From positions 868,001-932,000 of the forward strand of contig NC_012964.1 of assembly GCF_000027005.1 (NCBI RefSeq): 64,000 nt of DNA, read 5' to 3'. Under the pieces are notes generated by a model. The model was not told where the DNA came from. It searched no databases and was given only the letters and a program-made list of their open reading frames with translations. The translations under genes were made by a program, and so were the position numbers. The DNA comes from Komagataella phaffii GS115. Lineage: Eukaryota; Ascomycota; Pichiomycetes; Pichiales; Pichiaceae. The first letter of the stretch is position 1. The number at the start of each line of letters is the position of its first letter. Below, piece by piece: positions 9,665 through 19,743 of this stretch.

Positions 9665-10056
9665 TGTAGTTTAAGGACGAGGAAAAAATGGATGGGATGA
9701 GATGACGCATAAACCACAAAGGAGGAGTATCAAGCTCATCGATGGAACATCCGACATCAAGGACTCCGATGCGAGAAGCATACGAGGTGACGTAGAGAAC
9801 GAGAGAGGCCACATTTCATGATCTTTAGCATCCAGTCAAGGTGACAAGGATAGAGAAGACATCTGGATGCTGATTTCAGAGGATGGTGGTGATGTTTACC
9901 AGTTTCAGGGAAGCCATCAAGAGTAATGTCCTGATGATTATTTTATCTATATATTATTAGGTAATATTATAAATGTTAGGTTATAACTATAATTGACCAC
10001 AACTCAACTTCCTCTCCTTCCAATCTCACACTACGTTCCATTAACTTCAGCCTAAG
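9665..10056. promoter_or_regulatory. Divergent promoter between the DAHP-synthase paralogue and MED22
   Basis: 392 bp without a supported gene. It contains an A/T-rich core (about 9945-9990) with TATATATTATT and TATAAATG, likely the MED22 promoter, and a TGTTTACC forkhead-like word near 9893. The short frame 9630-9812 on the minus strand is not supported. Confidence 0.5.
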
Positions 10057-10465
10057 ATGCAAAAGAAATCCCAACAATTGATGGGTAAGTGATATTTCTG
10101 GCTCCGCTAATACTCAAAAGCCCACCTAACATTTCACCCTAGATAAGCTTGACTCAAACGTCACTTTGATGGTCCAAAAGTACCAGAGCATTTTAGAACT
10201 CGTGACGTCAAGCGATAAATCTATTGGAACCCAGTCAGTAGAGACTCTTCAAATTGAGTCAAATGCATCCACAATTATTAGACTAAGTGAAGAACTGCTA
10301 TCCATGACAAGAACTCTGAAAGAATCTTGGGTTTTAGGCCAACTTCCGAAAATCAACGAAGACTCAGATCTGAGTAACGAACACTTGCGGGAAAAAATGA
10401 ACCAGTTATTGGAATTGGTTAGTGATGAAACAAAGCAGCCGAAGGAGGAAGAATCCGATCTTTAG
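10057..10465 (+). CDS. SRB6: Mediator subunit Med22 (Srb6), one intron
   Basis: Head-module subunit of Mediator, linking activators to RNA polymerase II. Exon 1 (10057-10084) gives MQKKSQQLM plus one base; donor GTAAGT at 10085; CTAAC branch near 10126; acceptor TAG at 10140-10142; exon 2 is 10143-10465. The product is 116 residues, near the usual length for Med22. The segment LSMTRTLKESWVLGQLPK matches the family core. The gene is followed by DSN1 and, further on, TRS20, MTC4 and DUT1; I recall SRB6, TRS20, MTC4 and DUT1 as direct neighbours on S. cerevisiae chromosome II, which supports the assignment independently of sequence likeness. Confidence 0.88.
10085..10142 (+). other. 58-nt intron of MED22/SRB6
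   Basis: GTAAGT donor, CTAAC branch near 10126, TAG acceptor. Splicing adds the initiator ATG to a frame that otherwise has no suitable start. Confidence 0.88.
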
Positions 10466-10786
10466 TTGCTAGTCTAATGGGTTCTGATCTGCCTTCTGGC
10501 CATGGAATTTCTGCTAGACAGAATGACTGTTACCCTCTTGATCTGCTACATTTGTGTCACATGAAAGTGCTGAGTCCACTTCAGAGCCCATAACGTCAGG
10601 AGCCACACCACCAGAGGCCAAGCCCACCCTCAACTTTTATCCCTTATCCTCTCCCTCCAAGGGCCCGATCTCATCATAACATATTGTATATATAAATCCC
10701 CTTTGCGCGAATAAGATCTTCCCCAAGTATGCTTACATAATATCTCAACTCTTCCTCACAGAATCAAAACATCACGTATAAACAGT
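10466..10786 (+). promoter_or_regulatory. MED22 3' end and DSN1 promoter
   Basis: 321 bp with no gene seen. A TATATATAAAT box at about 10687-10697 lies 90-100 bp before the DSN1 ATG, followed by GCGCGAA (10705-10711), similar to SCB/MCB cell-cycle boxes. CACATG at 10558 resembles an E-box. Confidence 0.45.
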
Positions 10787-11890
10787 ATGCCGCCTAAACG
10801 AAAGGGGTCCAAAAAGAAACCCAAGGCAGACAGCGGCACTAAAACAAACGGAAGAGTAAACCTGACATCCAATGCTTCCAGTATTTTGAAAAAGGCAAAG
10901 CAAGCCAATTCCTCCTTGAGTCAGTTGCTCCAAAACTCTCACCCTTTGCTGGACAACATAGACGAGCTGAATGAACATACGAGGCATTCCCAGCGGTTTG
11001 AAGAGGACGAAGGGTTTGTTTTCAAAAGATTGAAGAAGGATTCCGACGATGATGTCGAATATACGGAGGCCAGCAGGTCCATGATACTACCATTGAATGA
11101 ATCTCCTGTTAAGAGAAACCCCAAACAGAAGCGACGGTCTTCACTGAGTAATAGAGGTAAAAGGGTGTCTTCCATAGGAAACGGTTTCACTGGGACACCG
11201 CATGATGATGTAGAGATCAAGCATTTTCATAAGCATTTAGACGAGTCTCTTCCTGAACCCCACAGAATGCGCCAGTTGTTGATATGGACAGGGAAGCGTC
11301 TATTGAAAAAGAAACAGACCCACAAAGACAATACGATTGTGAACATAGCCAAAGTAATCAAAGAGGAACTCATAAGAGATTTAATAGATGGAAAATTGAA
11401 TACCAGTTGGTGGAATCGAGTTGATAGCGACGAAGAGGATGAGTTTGACGTTACAACTTTTCTCCCAAACCAGCAGAATGAAACCAACAAAAAGAACCTT
11501 GCTCTGTTACAACACAGTTTAGAACAATTAAAAGAGGAAGAGAAAGTTTGGGAAGAAAAATTGAGGCAATTAACAGGAACGTTAGCTTTAAGCCCAGATA
11601 TTTCATCCGTTGATGTCAGCAATAATGAAACTTGCAGCAAGACACAAGAAACGGTATCCAGATTGGAAAAGAAAGTAGAAGAAATAGGCGAATCTATCGA
11701 TATACCGCTGGAGAAAAAACTGGATCTCTTCGCCGACTATACTCATAAATTACGTTCTATAGAGAGGACGTCCAGGATATACATTGACAACAAATCCAAT
11801 GAAATTGCATCACTTTTGAGCAAGAAGCAAGAGATGAAAGAACTACCACAAGATCTACTGAAAGCGATATCCAGAATAGACCGGAGTTGA
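10787..11890 (+). CDS. DSN1: Kinetochore MIND/Mis12-complex subunit
   Basis: 367 residues. Dsn1 is part of the four-protein MIND complex that joins the inner kinetochore to the Ndc80 complex. The family signature runs from RRSSLSNRGKRVSSIGNG (residues 116-133) through the LPEPHRMRQLLIWTGKRLL core and a central to C-terminal coiled coil (about 225-365) containing EEEKVWEEKLRQL. RRSSL fits the Ipl1/Aurora B consensus at S119, with serines also at 128-129, the region whose phosphorylation in S. cerevisiae frees Dsn1 from autoinhibition. The N-terminus is very basic. It sits inside a block otherwise matching the SRB6-TRS20 neighbourhood of S. cerevisiae, where DSN1 itself lies elsewhere. Confidence 0.88.
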   Translation: MPPKRKGSKKKPKADSGTKTNGRVNLTSNASSILKKAKQANSSLSQLLQNSHPLLDNIDELNEHTRHSQRFEEDEGFVFKRLKKDSDDDVEYTEASRSMILPLNESPVKRNPKQKRRSSLSNRGKRVSSIGNGFTGTPHDDVEIKHFHKHLDESLPEPHRMRQLLIWTGKRLLKKKQTHKDNTIVNIAKVIKEELIRDLIDGKLNTSWWNRVDSDEEDEFDVTTFLPNQQNETNKKNLALLQHSLEQLKEEEKVWEEKLRQLTGTLALSPDISSVDVSNNETCSKTQETVSRLEKKVEEIGESIDIPLEKKLDLFADYTHKLRSIERTSRIYIDNKSNEIASLLSKKQEMKELPQDLLKAISRIDRS

Positions 11891-12080
11891 TTCCGTCAGT
11901 TCATGGCGTGGCGTGGAACCTTAGGCATTGCTCGAAGCCGACTCAACTACAAACGCACTAAATGCAACAAAAACTCTCCATCCCCACCCTGTAATATTAT
12001 CAGAAATCATTCTTTGTATATTAGGTGTATAATATAGTGTATAATCATCAGAAGCAAACATACTAATGATCCGTTCTTCG

Positions 12081-12479
12081 TTATAAATTGAAATACTTTC
12101 TGGAAAGCATTCGGACCTTCTGATCAAATGCTTTGGATCTAATTGCTTCATTAATTGTGTAGAATGGGGATAATAGTGTCTTGACATACAGATCATTCAA
12201 TTCACCAAAGAACTGCCTGATTGCCTCGTCTGACCGCAAATTCTGGTACAGAATCATAAATTTGATGTTTCCAGGTGTAACATATCCGCTTATACTGTAA
12301 TTATCGTAGTTATCAATGTTCTTAAAGTACAACTGGTTGGTTTTCCATTGAAGATCTTCTATGATATCCAGCGCCGAATGGACGATGAATGGGCAAAAAT
12401 CACGAATTGGATCCATCTTTATTTCCATCTCATACAGTGGATTGTCCCGCGTCCCTATGAGGGCCAGATAGAGGGACAT
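12081..12479 (-). CDS. TRS20: TRAPP complex subunit, sedlin family
   Basis: Trs20 is a core longin-fold subunit of TRAPP complexes that act in ER-Golgi and endosomal vesicle tethering. The start is chosen at 12479 (MSLYLALIGTRDNPLYE), because sedlins begin almost at once with the YxAIIG-x-DNPxYE strand; the frame runs upstream to 12587 but that extension has no family counterpart. The product is 132 residues, close to human sedlin (about 140) and shorter than S. cerevisiae Trs20, which has an insertion. HSALDIIEDLQW and YVKTLLSPFY are conserved. It diverges from MTC4 with 237 bp between ATGs, as in S. cerevisiae. Confidence 0.9.
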   Translation of the reverse strand: MSLYLALIGTRDNPLYEMEIKMDPIRDFCPFIVHSALDIIEDLQWKTNQLYFKNIDNYDNYSISGYVTPGNIKFMILYQNLRSDEAIRQFFGELNDLYVKTLLSPFYTINEAIRSKAFDQKVRMLSRKYFNL

Positions 12480-12716
12480 TTGCTGGGTCTGTGGGGGCTT
12501 TGTGCAGTGATATTGAACGGGGGTAAACGCTACCTTGCGCAGCTGGGCCATCCTGATAGACCTTCTATTTATCCACCCAAACACCATTATCTCGCGAAGG
12601 GGAAAGGGCAGACTATTGTTCCACGGTGTGTGCGCCTTGCCTCGCTTGTTCTATAGATAACGTCAGGCTCATCTCACAATCGACCCACACTTTTGTCACA
12701 CAAGTGGCCAGCCAAT

Positions 12717-14738
12717 ATGCTTAAGAAATACAGCAACTACTCCCAGGAAGTCCCAGATATACCTCTTAAGCAGAATGAGGATCAAGCTTCTGACTTGGCT
12801 CCCCCATCACTTGACAGAACTGTTGAGTTGACGTCTCTCTTTCTAGGACTGAGAAAGTCACTTCTTTTGGATAGTCACATTGAACCGGCATCAACGATGC
12901 CCAAAAAGGTCCCTATGACCTGTGTTAAGGAAGGTGGCAGGAACTCGCTGGATATGGAGTCTAATTCTGCCTATTCGAAAGAGGACCTCAACCAACTGGC
13001 GAAAAGTTTGAACTTTGGTATTAATAGAGAGTCCTATGAATATAATCAAGACACTGCTGGACAGATTAACTTGAGAAGCTTTTCACCCCAAATCCTTGAA
13101 AGGGCAAAACGAGTGAAGCTAATGTTTTCCCTTTTTTACTGGAATTTGGAAAGAAGTCTAGAGATACACATGCCATTGGAAGACAATCCCAACAAATCTC
13201 AATTGCCAGGTATTGATGGTGTTTTTAACCCTCTTCAAACGATAAGGAACCGATCCATCAGGCGAAAGCAGCATTATAAGATTCAGGACCTGGGATTCAA
13301 AGCATTACCTCTTCCAAGTCAAGCATTCAGTAGAAAGGGAAAGAAGCACAAGTCTGGAAACAAATCTACGAGGTATTTCAAGTGGGAAATTCCGTTGAAA
13401 GAACTAATTATTGATATGAATTGGAAGCTAGAGAATTGGCATTTGCTGATAGACCCATCGGGAGAGCTTTGGTTTGAACACTCAGAGCTCCCCGATGGTC
13501 GTCTGCATCATCGTCTTCATTACAAAAGACCTCATCTTAGAAATCATAAACGATACAAAAAGTTATTTGAAGATTACAAAGAAGATTTGGACGATGACTT
13601 AGCAGACCCTTTTAATTTGTCGTTGGACAAAGTCCATACAAATGGATCTGTGTCTATGTTGACCACTGGTTCCTACGATGATGGTGACTCCATTAGAACA
13701 ACCAGAACCAATGATGAACTGAAGAAAAAAACTTCGGAACTTGAAAAATCTGCTAGCGACACTGCTTCCTCTTATATGCCTTCAAGGCTGGCTAAAATGC
13801 CTGGACGATTCTTCAAAAAGAAACAGCAACCAAACGTCGCCGTCGCCAACGCTACTAATCCCGACACCAGTCCAAGTTTTGATTCAGAATCTACCCATCA
13901 ACCAGAGCCCTATTATGCAGAGCTACCTAAAGTTGTCATCGAAGAGGCAAGTATAGGAGATGAGGCTCCTAGGAGTGACTTTGGTAGCTATAGTTGGAAT
14001 CGTACGAAGTTTGAACCTCTAAAAGTTGGTTCAGAAGAAGATCTTCAGACCTCCTCAAGTACTTCCATGATCGAAAGACACTTTACCAACGTAGATGAAA
14101 AGAAAGACTCCACAGTGTCTCTGGAACAGCATTTCAGTTCGGATTCCTTACCCAGACGAACTTCCCTGGTAGATGACCAAGAAGAACAGATTTTGAAAAC
14201 TTGCTACCAACGACTTCGAAAAATGGACATCCTTATTGTTCTTGGTGAAGTCCATATGTCGCACAAAGCTTCAAGCCTGACCCAGTTCATTCAAACGAGG
14301 GCAGATCAACTCCAGGAAAAAACGGTAAACTTGAACACTAGTTTCAGCCGTCTGGAAAATGTCGAATTGAAAGAATACGATGACAGGTTTCATCCCATTT
14401 ACCAAAAGGCCATAGAATACAGAAACTTCGTAGATAACGATTACTTCAACAAACTTGATCAAATGATGGCATTATCAGACAGAATGATCGGAGAAATCAA
14501 CACTAGTGTCACACTTGATATTAGAAAGCTCAACGATAGGATAGACAAGTTAAATCAATCAACTTCTCTCATGGCAACCAAGAGCCGCTTTGATTTGAGA
14601 AAGATTGGTTACAAGCTACTAGAAAACCTTATCGTTCTCCTCTTTTGGCTCATTTGGGTCATAGTGTCAGCCTATAGAATTGTCAAGATAGTTCTTATCA
14701 TGGGAATTCGTTTCATTAGCTGGGTACTTTCTGATTAG
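12717..14738 (+). CDS. MTC4: Mtc4-like membrane protein
   Basis: 673 residues from the ATG at 12717; the open frame starts 24 bp earlier but only at a TTG. A folded central part (about 130-290, including the aromatic KWEIPLKELIIDMNWKLENW region) is followed by a long polar linker (about 310-480), a coiled segment, and a hydrophobic C-terminus of one or two membrane spans (about 630-670, VLLFWLIWVIVSAYRIV). Function is poorly known; the S. cerevisiae gene was named from genetic interaction with telomere capping. The assignment rests mainly on position: divergent from TRS20 and beside DUT1, as I recall for YBR255W, plus similar size and a C-terminal anchor. Confidence 0.7.
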   Translation: MLKKYSNYSQEVPDIPLKQNEDQASDLAPPSLDRTVELTSLFLGLRKSLLLDSHIEPASTMPKKVPMTCVKEGGRNSLDMESNSAYSKEDLNQLAKSLNFGINRESYEYNQDTAGQINLRSFSPQILERAKRVKLMFSLFYWNLERSLEIHMPLEDNPNKSQLPGIDGVFNPLQTIRNRSIRRKQHYKIQDLGFKALPLPSQAFSRKGKKHKSGNKSTRYFKWEIPLKELIIDMNWKLENWHLLIDPSGELWFEHSELPDGRLHHRLHYKRPHLRNHKRYKKLFEDYKEDLDDDLADPFNLSLDKVHTNGSVSMLTTGSYDDGDSIRTTRTNDELKKKTSELEKSASDTASSYMPSRLAKMPGRFFKKKQQPNVAVANATNPDTSPSFDSESTHQPEPYYAELPKVVIEEASIGDEAPRSDFGSYSWNRTKFEPLKVGSEEDLQTSSSTSMIERHFTNVDEKKDSTVSLEQHFSSDSLPRRTSLVDDQEEQILKTCYQRLRKMDILIVLGEVHMSHKASSLTQFIQTRADQLQEKTVNLNTSFSRLENVELKEYDDRFHPIYQKAIEYRNFVDNDYFNKLDQMMALSDRMIGEINTSVTLDIRKLNDRIDKLNQSTSLMATKSRFDLRKIGYKLLENLIVLLFWLIWVIVSAYRIVKIVLIMGIRFISWVLSD

Positions 14739-14785
14739 GTAATCGCTCCACGCTTTTTCGTTTTAAAAGGGAGAGCTTTTAGAAA

Positions 14786-14791
14786 ACGCGT
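14786..14791 (+). promoter_or_regulatory. MluI cell-cycle box before DUT1
   Basis: ACGCGT 32 bp before the DUT1 ATG, within the only 79 bp separating MTC4 and DUT1. It matches the MBF (Mbp1-Swi6) consensus expected for a G1/S-induced nucleotide-metabolism gene. Confidence 0.65.
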
Positions 14792-14817
14792 CTTTCTCCT
14801 TTCACGATACAACAAGA

Positions 14818-15285
14818 ATGACTGACCAAGAAAGCAAGCGCATCAAGCAATCAGAGCAATTGAAAGTGTTCCTAAGATCAGACAAGGCTAAAACTCCTAC
14901 TAGGGGGTCTCCATTATCTGCTGGTTACGACATTTATAGTGCTGAGCAGACTATCATTCCTGCCAAGGGCCAGGCTGTGGTTTCCACTGATCTTACAGTT
15001 ATCGTCCCAATTGGAACTTACGGGCGTGTCGCTCCTCGCTCAGGATTGGCCGTAAAGCATGGAATTCAGACCGGTGCTGGTGTCATTGATGCTGATTATA
15101 GAGGTGAGGTTAGAGTGCTTTTGTTCAACCACGGTGATAAGGATTTCCAAATTGAGGCAGGCGATAGAATTGCTCAATTAGTCTTGGAAAAGATTGTTTT
15201 GGCCGACATTGTTGCTATTACCAGAGAAGAGTTGGATGTCACTGAGAGAGGAGAGGGAGGATTCGGTAGTACGGGTAAGAATTAG
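14818..15285 (+). CDS. DUT1: dUTP diphosphatase
   Basis: 155-residue trimeric dUTPase that hydrolyses dUTP to dUMP and pyrophosphate, keeping uracil out of DNA and supplying dUMP for thymidylate synthesis. All five family motifs are present in order: [31 protein letters not shown] (with the catalytic Asp), [10 protein letters not shown], and the C-terminal glycine-rich [10 protein letters not shown] that closes on the substrate. The ATG ends a short leader and an MCB site lies just upstream. It converges on SLM1 with about 70 bp between stops. Confidence 0.97.
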   Translation: MTDQESKRIKQSEQLKVFLRSDKAKTPTRGSPLSAGYDIYSAEQTIIPAKGQAVVSTDLTVIVPIGTYGRVAPRSGLAVKHGIQTGAGVIDADYRGEVRVLLFNHGDKDFQIEAGDRIAQLVLEKIVLADIVAITREELDVTERGEGGFGSTGKN

Positions 15286-15355
15286 ACGTAAACTTCAACA
15301 ATCACATAGACTAAAATTAGTAGTAGCAAATTATGTAATCAAATATGACTTCATT

Positions 15356-17707
15356 TCATTCCTGGAGATGTTCATCAAGACCATATTGTTTGATCATATC
15401 TTTGATGGAGCTGCTTGGTAGCTCTCCGGGAGTAGCTGGAATGGAAGCATTATTTCTTATAACATCTGAAAAGTTGGCCGTTGGAAGTTCCAGCGTTCCA
15501 TGGAACTTGCTGGTGCTACTATTAGCAGAATCGGAAATACTTTCAGTTGGGGTATTCAAACCGCTTGAAGAGTTGGCCATCGACTTAGCATTCTGTCCTT
15601 TGAAGCTGAAGTAGTCTAAATCAGGGGTTTTACCTGGGGTATCTAAGTTATATTCGTATCCTTTAACATCGGGAGTAGTTAAATTAGTCTCTGCAAGATT
15701 CGATTGACTTGAAGATGATACTTCTCGCTGATCAGCGATGTGGTTGCCAGATAGCGCAAATGAGCTATGAATATCTCCTGTTTTAACAGAACCATTATTA
15801 CGCAACTGTTGAGTGTTGATCGGAGGGGTGTCAGACCTTACTGGAACCTTCGATGGTTTCTTCTTTGACTGGTGTCTAGTTATTGAAATGGATGGAACAG
15901 GTTGATGGATGGTGCTGGGTGTCGAAGAACTATCACTATTGGGACTCTCATGTAGTGGTGCTGAGAGTACTTCATCAAGCTTGGAAGTGCTCAGATTTTT
16001 GAAAGTAGGCAAAGCAAAGGATGAAGAGTTCTTTCTAAGTTCTTCAGTATCTTTCAATTCAGCAGGCAAAGGAGAAGTTGTCCTTTCAGGAAGATAAATG
16101 GATGACTCAGATGAGTTCTTGGAATGGCCCTGAACAGGCTGCTTCGCAACAGAATTGGCATAACGAAACTCCATAACAGTGTTTCTCTCTATCGATGAAG
16201 CGTATTTGGTCAATTCCTTCAAGTCTGTATACCATTTTCCAGCGTCAACTGCATCTACGCATTTGAAAATGTGGTTTGTCTTGGTACTAGTATCATGAAG
16301 AACAAACTTGCGAGATTCTCGATCTGATTCCTTTAAAACTACTCTATCCAACGGAAGTGAAGACTGGGGCATGTATTCTTTCTTTCTATCTGGAGTCTTA
16401 AACTCGTGCAGAAAATTGAGAGTCAGGACGTAGTATCCTTTGGCATAGCTCTTCAAAAGTTTATTTTTCTTTTCTAGATGGCCGGATCGAATACAACGTG
16501 CAGCTAGCTTCTTTTGATACGGATAGACAATATTCGAAAGTTTTCTACCGGGAGAAGGGTTCAATATCTCTTTGGATGAGATATTCAGAAAGTTTGCCTT
16601 GTCGTTCAAAATAAAATAATCCCAATCAGAAGAGGGGACGTTCTTCAAGAATCCTTCTTTGAGATCCTCAACTAAGTTCTTCTTGACAGTGTTGACTTCT
16701 GCGTCTATCAAATTGGCAAATTTTCCGAAAGCATTCTGCACTTCCTTGTAAACCACTTCCTCAAGTAAAAGACCAGCCTTTTGAATACTAAGGAATGACT
16801 CCCTCACCATATTTTCTTCTAAGAGCTGTTGCCGCAGTTGTAAATCAAACCTCAATTTCAAAACATACGGATCATATTTACCAGAGCTGGTCAGTTTTGA
16901 ATTGTACTTCTCAGAGGTGTCAAGGCCAGACGGAGTTGTGGTTGAGCCCCGGTTGAATAATTCGATGACATTGACGTAGTCACTTAATAATTGACCTGTC
17001 ATGGCCACCTGAGATTTTATTTTTTGCAATTTGAAATCGTTCTTCAAGGTCAAAATCTCTTTTATCTTTGAGTTCAAAGATCGTTTGAAATTCTCCAATC
17101 TTGGAATGACCTTTAAAGTCAGTTGATTGTAGGTAACTAGTTCTTTTTCAGCTAAAGCTCTATGATAGTTATGCAAAGTATTACGAACGCTGGTGATGGA
17201 TGATCCACTGGGAGGAAGGAACGCTGTTTTCATGAACTTTTCCTCTGTGGTTCCAGTGAAAGCAGCAAGTTCACCTGTGGGATCATCATTATGGTCTAAT
17301 GGGGCTACGCTCTTTGCAGAAGGCTTTGTGAGAAGCTTGATGTTGTTCAACATGTGAATGTTGAGCTCATAGTAGTGTTGTTTCAAGGAGCTGAGCTCCT
17401 TGAAGTAGAAGATCAGTTCCTTGATCAATTTTTTCCATATGGTAAAGCGGTTCACTAGCTGCTCAACAGGATGTGGATTCAACGGCAATGCAATATGATA
17501 TGGCGACGAAGGGTCCGACGGTGGTGGCAGAGACAAATTCTGCGACCCATTACGTAGCGGGTCTGTTGTCAAGGAATCATTTGAGGAAAAAACGGACTCG
17601 TTCGACTCCTTACCATGCAAAGCTGGTCTAGACCCAGCGAAGGATGATCCAGATGGTTTGGATGAGTGACTGAAGTAGGAACCAGTGGGCGATGGTGCAC
17701 GGGACAT
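15356..17707 (-). CDS. SLM1: Slm1/Slm2-type BAR-PH protein, PI(4,5)P2- and TORC2-linked
   Basis: 783 residues. Slm proteins bind PI(4,5)P2 at the plasma membrane, sit in eisosome-like domains and bring Ypk kinases to TORC2. A Ser/Pro-rich N-terminus (1-75) is followed by a helical BAR-like region (about 80-390), a PH domain (about 400-510, with KSYAKGYYVLTLNFLHEF and the closing KWYTDLKEL) and a long disordered tail. The tail holds PSISIT at residues 605-610, a textbook PxIxIT calcineurin-docking motif; S. cerevisiae Slm1/2 are calcineurin substrates. One SLM-type gene is visible here. Confidence 0.9.
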   Translation of the reverse strand: MSRAPSPTGSYFSHSSKPSGSSFAGSRPALHGKESNESVFSSNDSLTTDPLRNGSQNLSLPPPSDPSSPYHIALPLNPHPVEQLVNRFTIWKKLIKELIFYFKELSSLKQHYYELNIHMLNNIKLLTKPSAKSVAPLDHNDDPTGELAAFTGTTEEKFMKTAFLPPSGSSITSVRNTLHNYHRALAEKELVTYNQLTLKVIPRLENFKRSLNSKIKEILTLKNDFKLQKIKSQVAMTGQLLSDYVNVIELFNRGSTTTPSGLDTSEKYNSKLTSSGKYDPYVLKLRFDLQLRQQLLEENMVRESFLSIQKAGLLLEEVVYKEVQNAFGKFANLIDAEVNTVKKNLVEDLKEGFLKNVPSSDWDYFILNDKANFLNISSKEILNPSPGRKLSNIVYPYQKKLAARCIRSGHLEKKNKLLKSYAKGYYVLTLNFLHEFKTPDRKKEYMPQSSLPLDRVVLKESDRESRKFVLHDTSTKTNHIFKCVDAVDAGKWYTDLKELTKYASSIERNTVMEFRYANSVAKQPVQGHSKNSSESSIYLPERTTSPLPAELKDTEELRKNSSSFALPTFKNLSTSKLDEVLSAPLHESPNSDSSSTPSTIHQPVPSISITRHQSKKKPSKVPVRSDTPPINTQQLRNNGSVKTGDIHSSFALSGNHIADQREVSSSSQSNLAETNLTTPDVKGYEYNLDTPGKTPDLDYFSFKGQNAKSMANSSSGLNTPTESISDSANSSTSKFHGTLELPTANFSDVIRNNASIPATPGELPSSSIKDMIKQYGLDEHLQE

Positions 17708-18084
17708 TTCAGACTATGAGCCTATGGGAGTAACTCAGAGCAACGTGGAAAACTGGTTTCAAATCACAAACGCAATTTTGGAAGAAAAAATCCCTAGAAA
17801 CAAGGTCGCAAAGTGGATGAGATTTCTAATGCCTTCTATTTATAGTAGGAGGATCGCAGGGGCAGGAGTTGCAGGACTTAGATAAGTGAAAGATTATGTA
17901 ATGCACGTAATATCGTGAGGCGAAGTTGGGCAGTTCTCGCGAGGGATTATTTCAAAATTTTGTCTTCCAGCTGGAGGGTCGGTCCCGTGCTCCGGGAGGA
18001 ATGACCGAAATTTTGGGTGAGAACACAGGTTAACCGACCCCAACTCAAATTCCAATCACCAACAACCGTCAACTAAGAGGTTAG
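17708..18084. promoter_or_regulatory. Divergent promoter SLM1/MDM38
   Basis: 377 bp. The 5' 170 bp can be read as an open frame (17685-17885) but has no recognisable features. TATTTATAGT near 17839 may be a TATA element. Near 17962-18010 there is a GGTCGG...CCGACC-type GC-rich patch. No RNA gene seen. Confidence 0.4.
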
Positions 18085-19611
18085 ATGGTAAAAATACTGA
18101 GAGGCCCTGTGTTCCGAACAACGGTACTGGTAGGGAGAGGTTTACTGCGTTCCAATATCCGACCAGTCCACGTATTAGGTCTAAGATTTCAGACAAGCCT
18201 GAAGCCCAACCCTCCAGTTTCGACCATAAAAGATGTTGAGGCTCAGAAGCCCAAAGATCCCTCATTGGCAGGTCAGAGCAAGGATATTAAGCACGTAACA
18301 GAAACCGCTATTGTAGAGACCGAAAAGAAGCTCACGTTGTGGGAAAAGGTCAAGCATGAGGCTAATCATTATTGGGATGGAACTAAGCTTTTGGGGTATG
18401 AAATTAAGATCTCTTTCAAGCTACTTTGCAAATTAGCCGGTGGTTATGAACTGTCGAGGAGAGAGCATAGTCAGTTGACTAGAACAACCACCGATTTGCT
18501 TCGTTTAATCCCTTTTTCAGTTTTCGTACTCATTCCATTTGCGGAACTGTTACTTCCAGTGGCGTTGAAATTGTTTCCTAATTTGTTGCCTTCAACTTAC
18601 GAATCTAAGGCTGAAAGAAATAAGAAGCGTAAGAGTTTGTTGGATACTAGAAACAAGACGTCGAAGTTCATCCGTAAGACAGTCCAGGAAAGTGGTATTA
18701 ATCTCCCCAAACAGGTGACTGAAGATGAGAAAAAGGATTTCGTATCATTTTTCAAAAGTATCCAGGAACCAGGTGAAAGACCATCGACAGAACAGATTAT
18801 TCGTATCGCCCGTCGTTTCAAGAATGACCAAGTGCTAGACAATCTTTCCCGACCACAATTGATGGCAATGGCCCGTTACATGAATTTACGTCCGTTTGGA
18901 ACTGACGAGATTTTACGTTATCAGATCAGATATAAGTTATTGCAAATCATCAAGGATGATCGAGCCATTGATTACGAAGGAGTTGAATCTCTGTCAATTC
19001 AGGAGCTCCAGAGTGCTTGTGCTTCACGTGGTATCAAAACCGTTGGTGCTTCTCCTGCAAGACTGAGGGATGATTTGAAGATTTGGCTGGACTTGAGGTT
19101 GCGTCAGAAGATTCCTTCGACACTTTTGATTTTGAGTAGCACGTTCACTTATGGAGATCACGCTGATGACCTGGACAATTACTACGATGCCCTGTTGGCA
19201 GTACTTTCTTCGATTCCTGATGAGGTTTACAATGTTGCTAAGTTAGAGCTGGCCGACCAGGACAATAAGTTGAAGCTGAATGTCTTGAAGGAACAAGATG
19301 AGCTGATAAAGGAAGAGAGACAACAGAGTAAATCACAACGCCGTTCCACTCCAATCAAAGACGATATCAAACTAGACGAATACGAGGAGGTGAAAGAAGA
19401 TGAAGTGAAGGATGACGTTACTAAAGACACCGTGGAGGAGAAGAGGGAAGATACGAACGAACATGTCAAAGAAGAACCAAAGGTTGATGCAAGCGAGGAG
19501 GTCAAAGACGAAACTCCAGCGCAATCTGAAGAGGAGGTGAAAGAACCCAGTAAGGATGGCACCGTAATCGAGTCCAAGGACCAACCTCAAACCACCGACA
19601 AAAAGGAGTAG
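18085..19611 (+). CDS. MDM38: LETM1-family mitochondrial inner membrane protein
   Basis: 508 residues. LETM1/Mdm38 proteins mediate K+/H+ exchange across the mitochondrial inner membrane and bind mitochondrial ribosomes. A basic presequence ([22 protein letters not shown]) leads to the family core: [20 protein letters not shown], one membrane span at about 141-165 ([19 protein letters not shown]), and the ribosome-binding domain ([21 protein letters not shown]). The last 90 residues are a highly acidic Glu/Asp/Lys/Val-rich tail. S. cerevisiae has two paralogues (Mdm38, Ylh47); which is the closer one cannot be told by eye. Confidence 0.92.
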   Translation: MVKILRGPVFRTTVLVGRGLLRSNIRPVHVLGLRFQTSLKPNPPVSTIKDVEAQKPKDPSLAGQSKDIKHVTETAIVETEKKLTLWEKVKHEANHYWDGTKLLGYEIKISFKLLCKLAGGYELSRREHSQLTRTTTDLLRLIPFSVFVLIPFAELLLPVALKLFPNLLPSTYESKAERNKKRKSLLDTRNKTSKFIRKTVQESGINLPKQVTEDEKKDFVSFFKSIQEPGERPSTEQIIRIARRFKNDQVLDNLSRPQLMAMARYMNLRPFGTDEILRYQIRYKLLQIIKDDRAIDYEGVESLSIQELQSACASRGIKTVGASPARLRDDLKIWLDLRLRQKIPSTLLILSSTFTYGDHADDLDNYYDALLAVLSSIPDEVYNVAKLELADQDNKLKLNVLKEQDELIKEERQQSKSQRRSTPIKDDIKLDEYEEVKEDEVKDDVTKDTVEEKREDTNEHVKEEPKVDASEEVKDETPAQSEEEVKEPSKDGTVIESKDQPQTTDKKE

Positions 19612-19743
19612 GAAAATACCAGCAAATAAAACAGCTCAGCGTCTGTTTCAATTAAATATCTACAATCAATTTATCACGCCGAAATTAAATTCAATCCCAC
19701 GACTAGTGTATATAGTATATGAATATAGTAAAAAGAGATCCGT

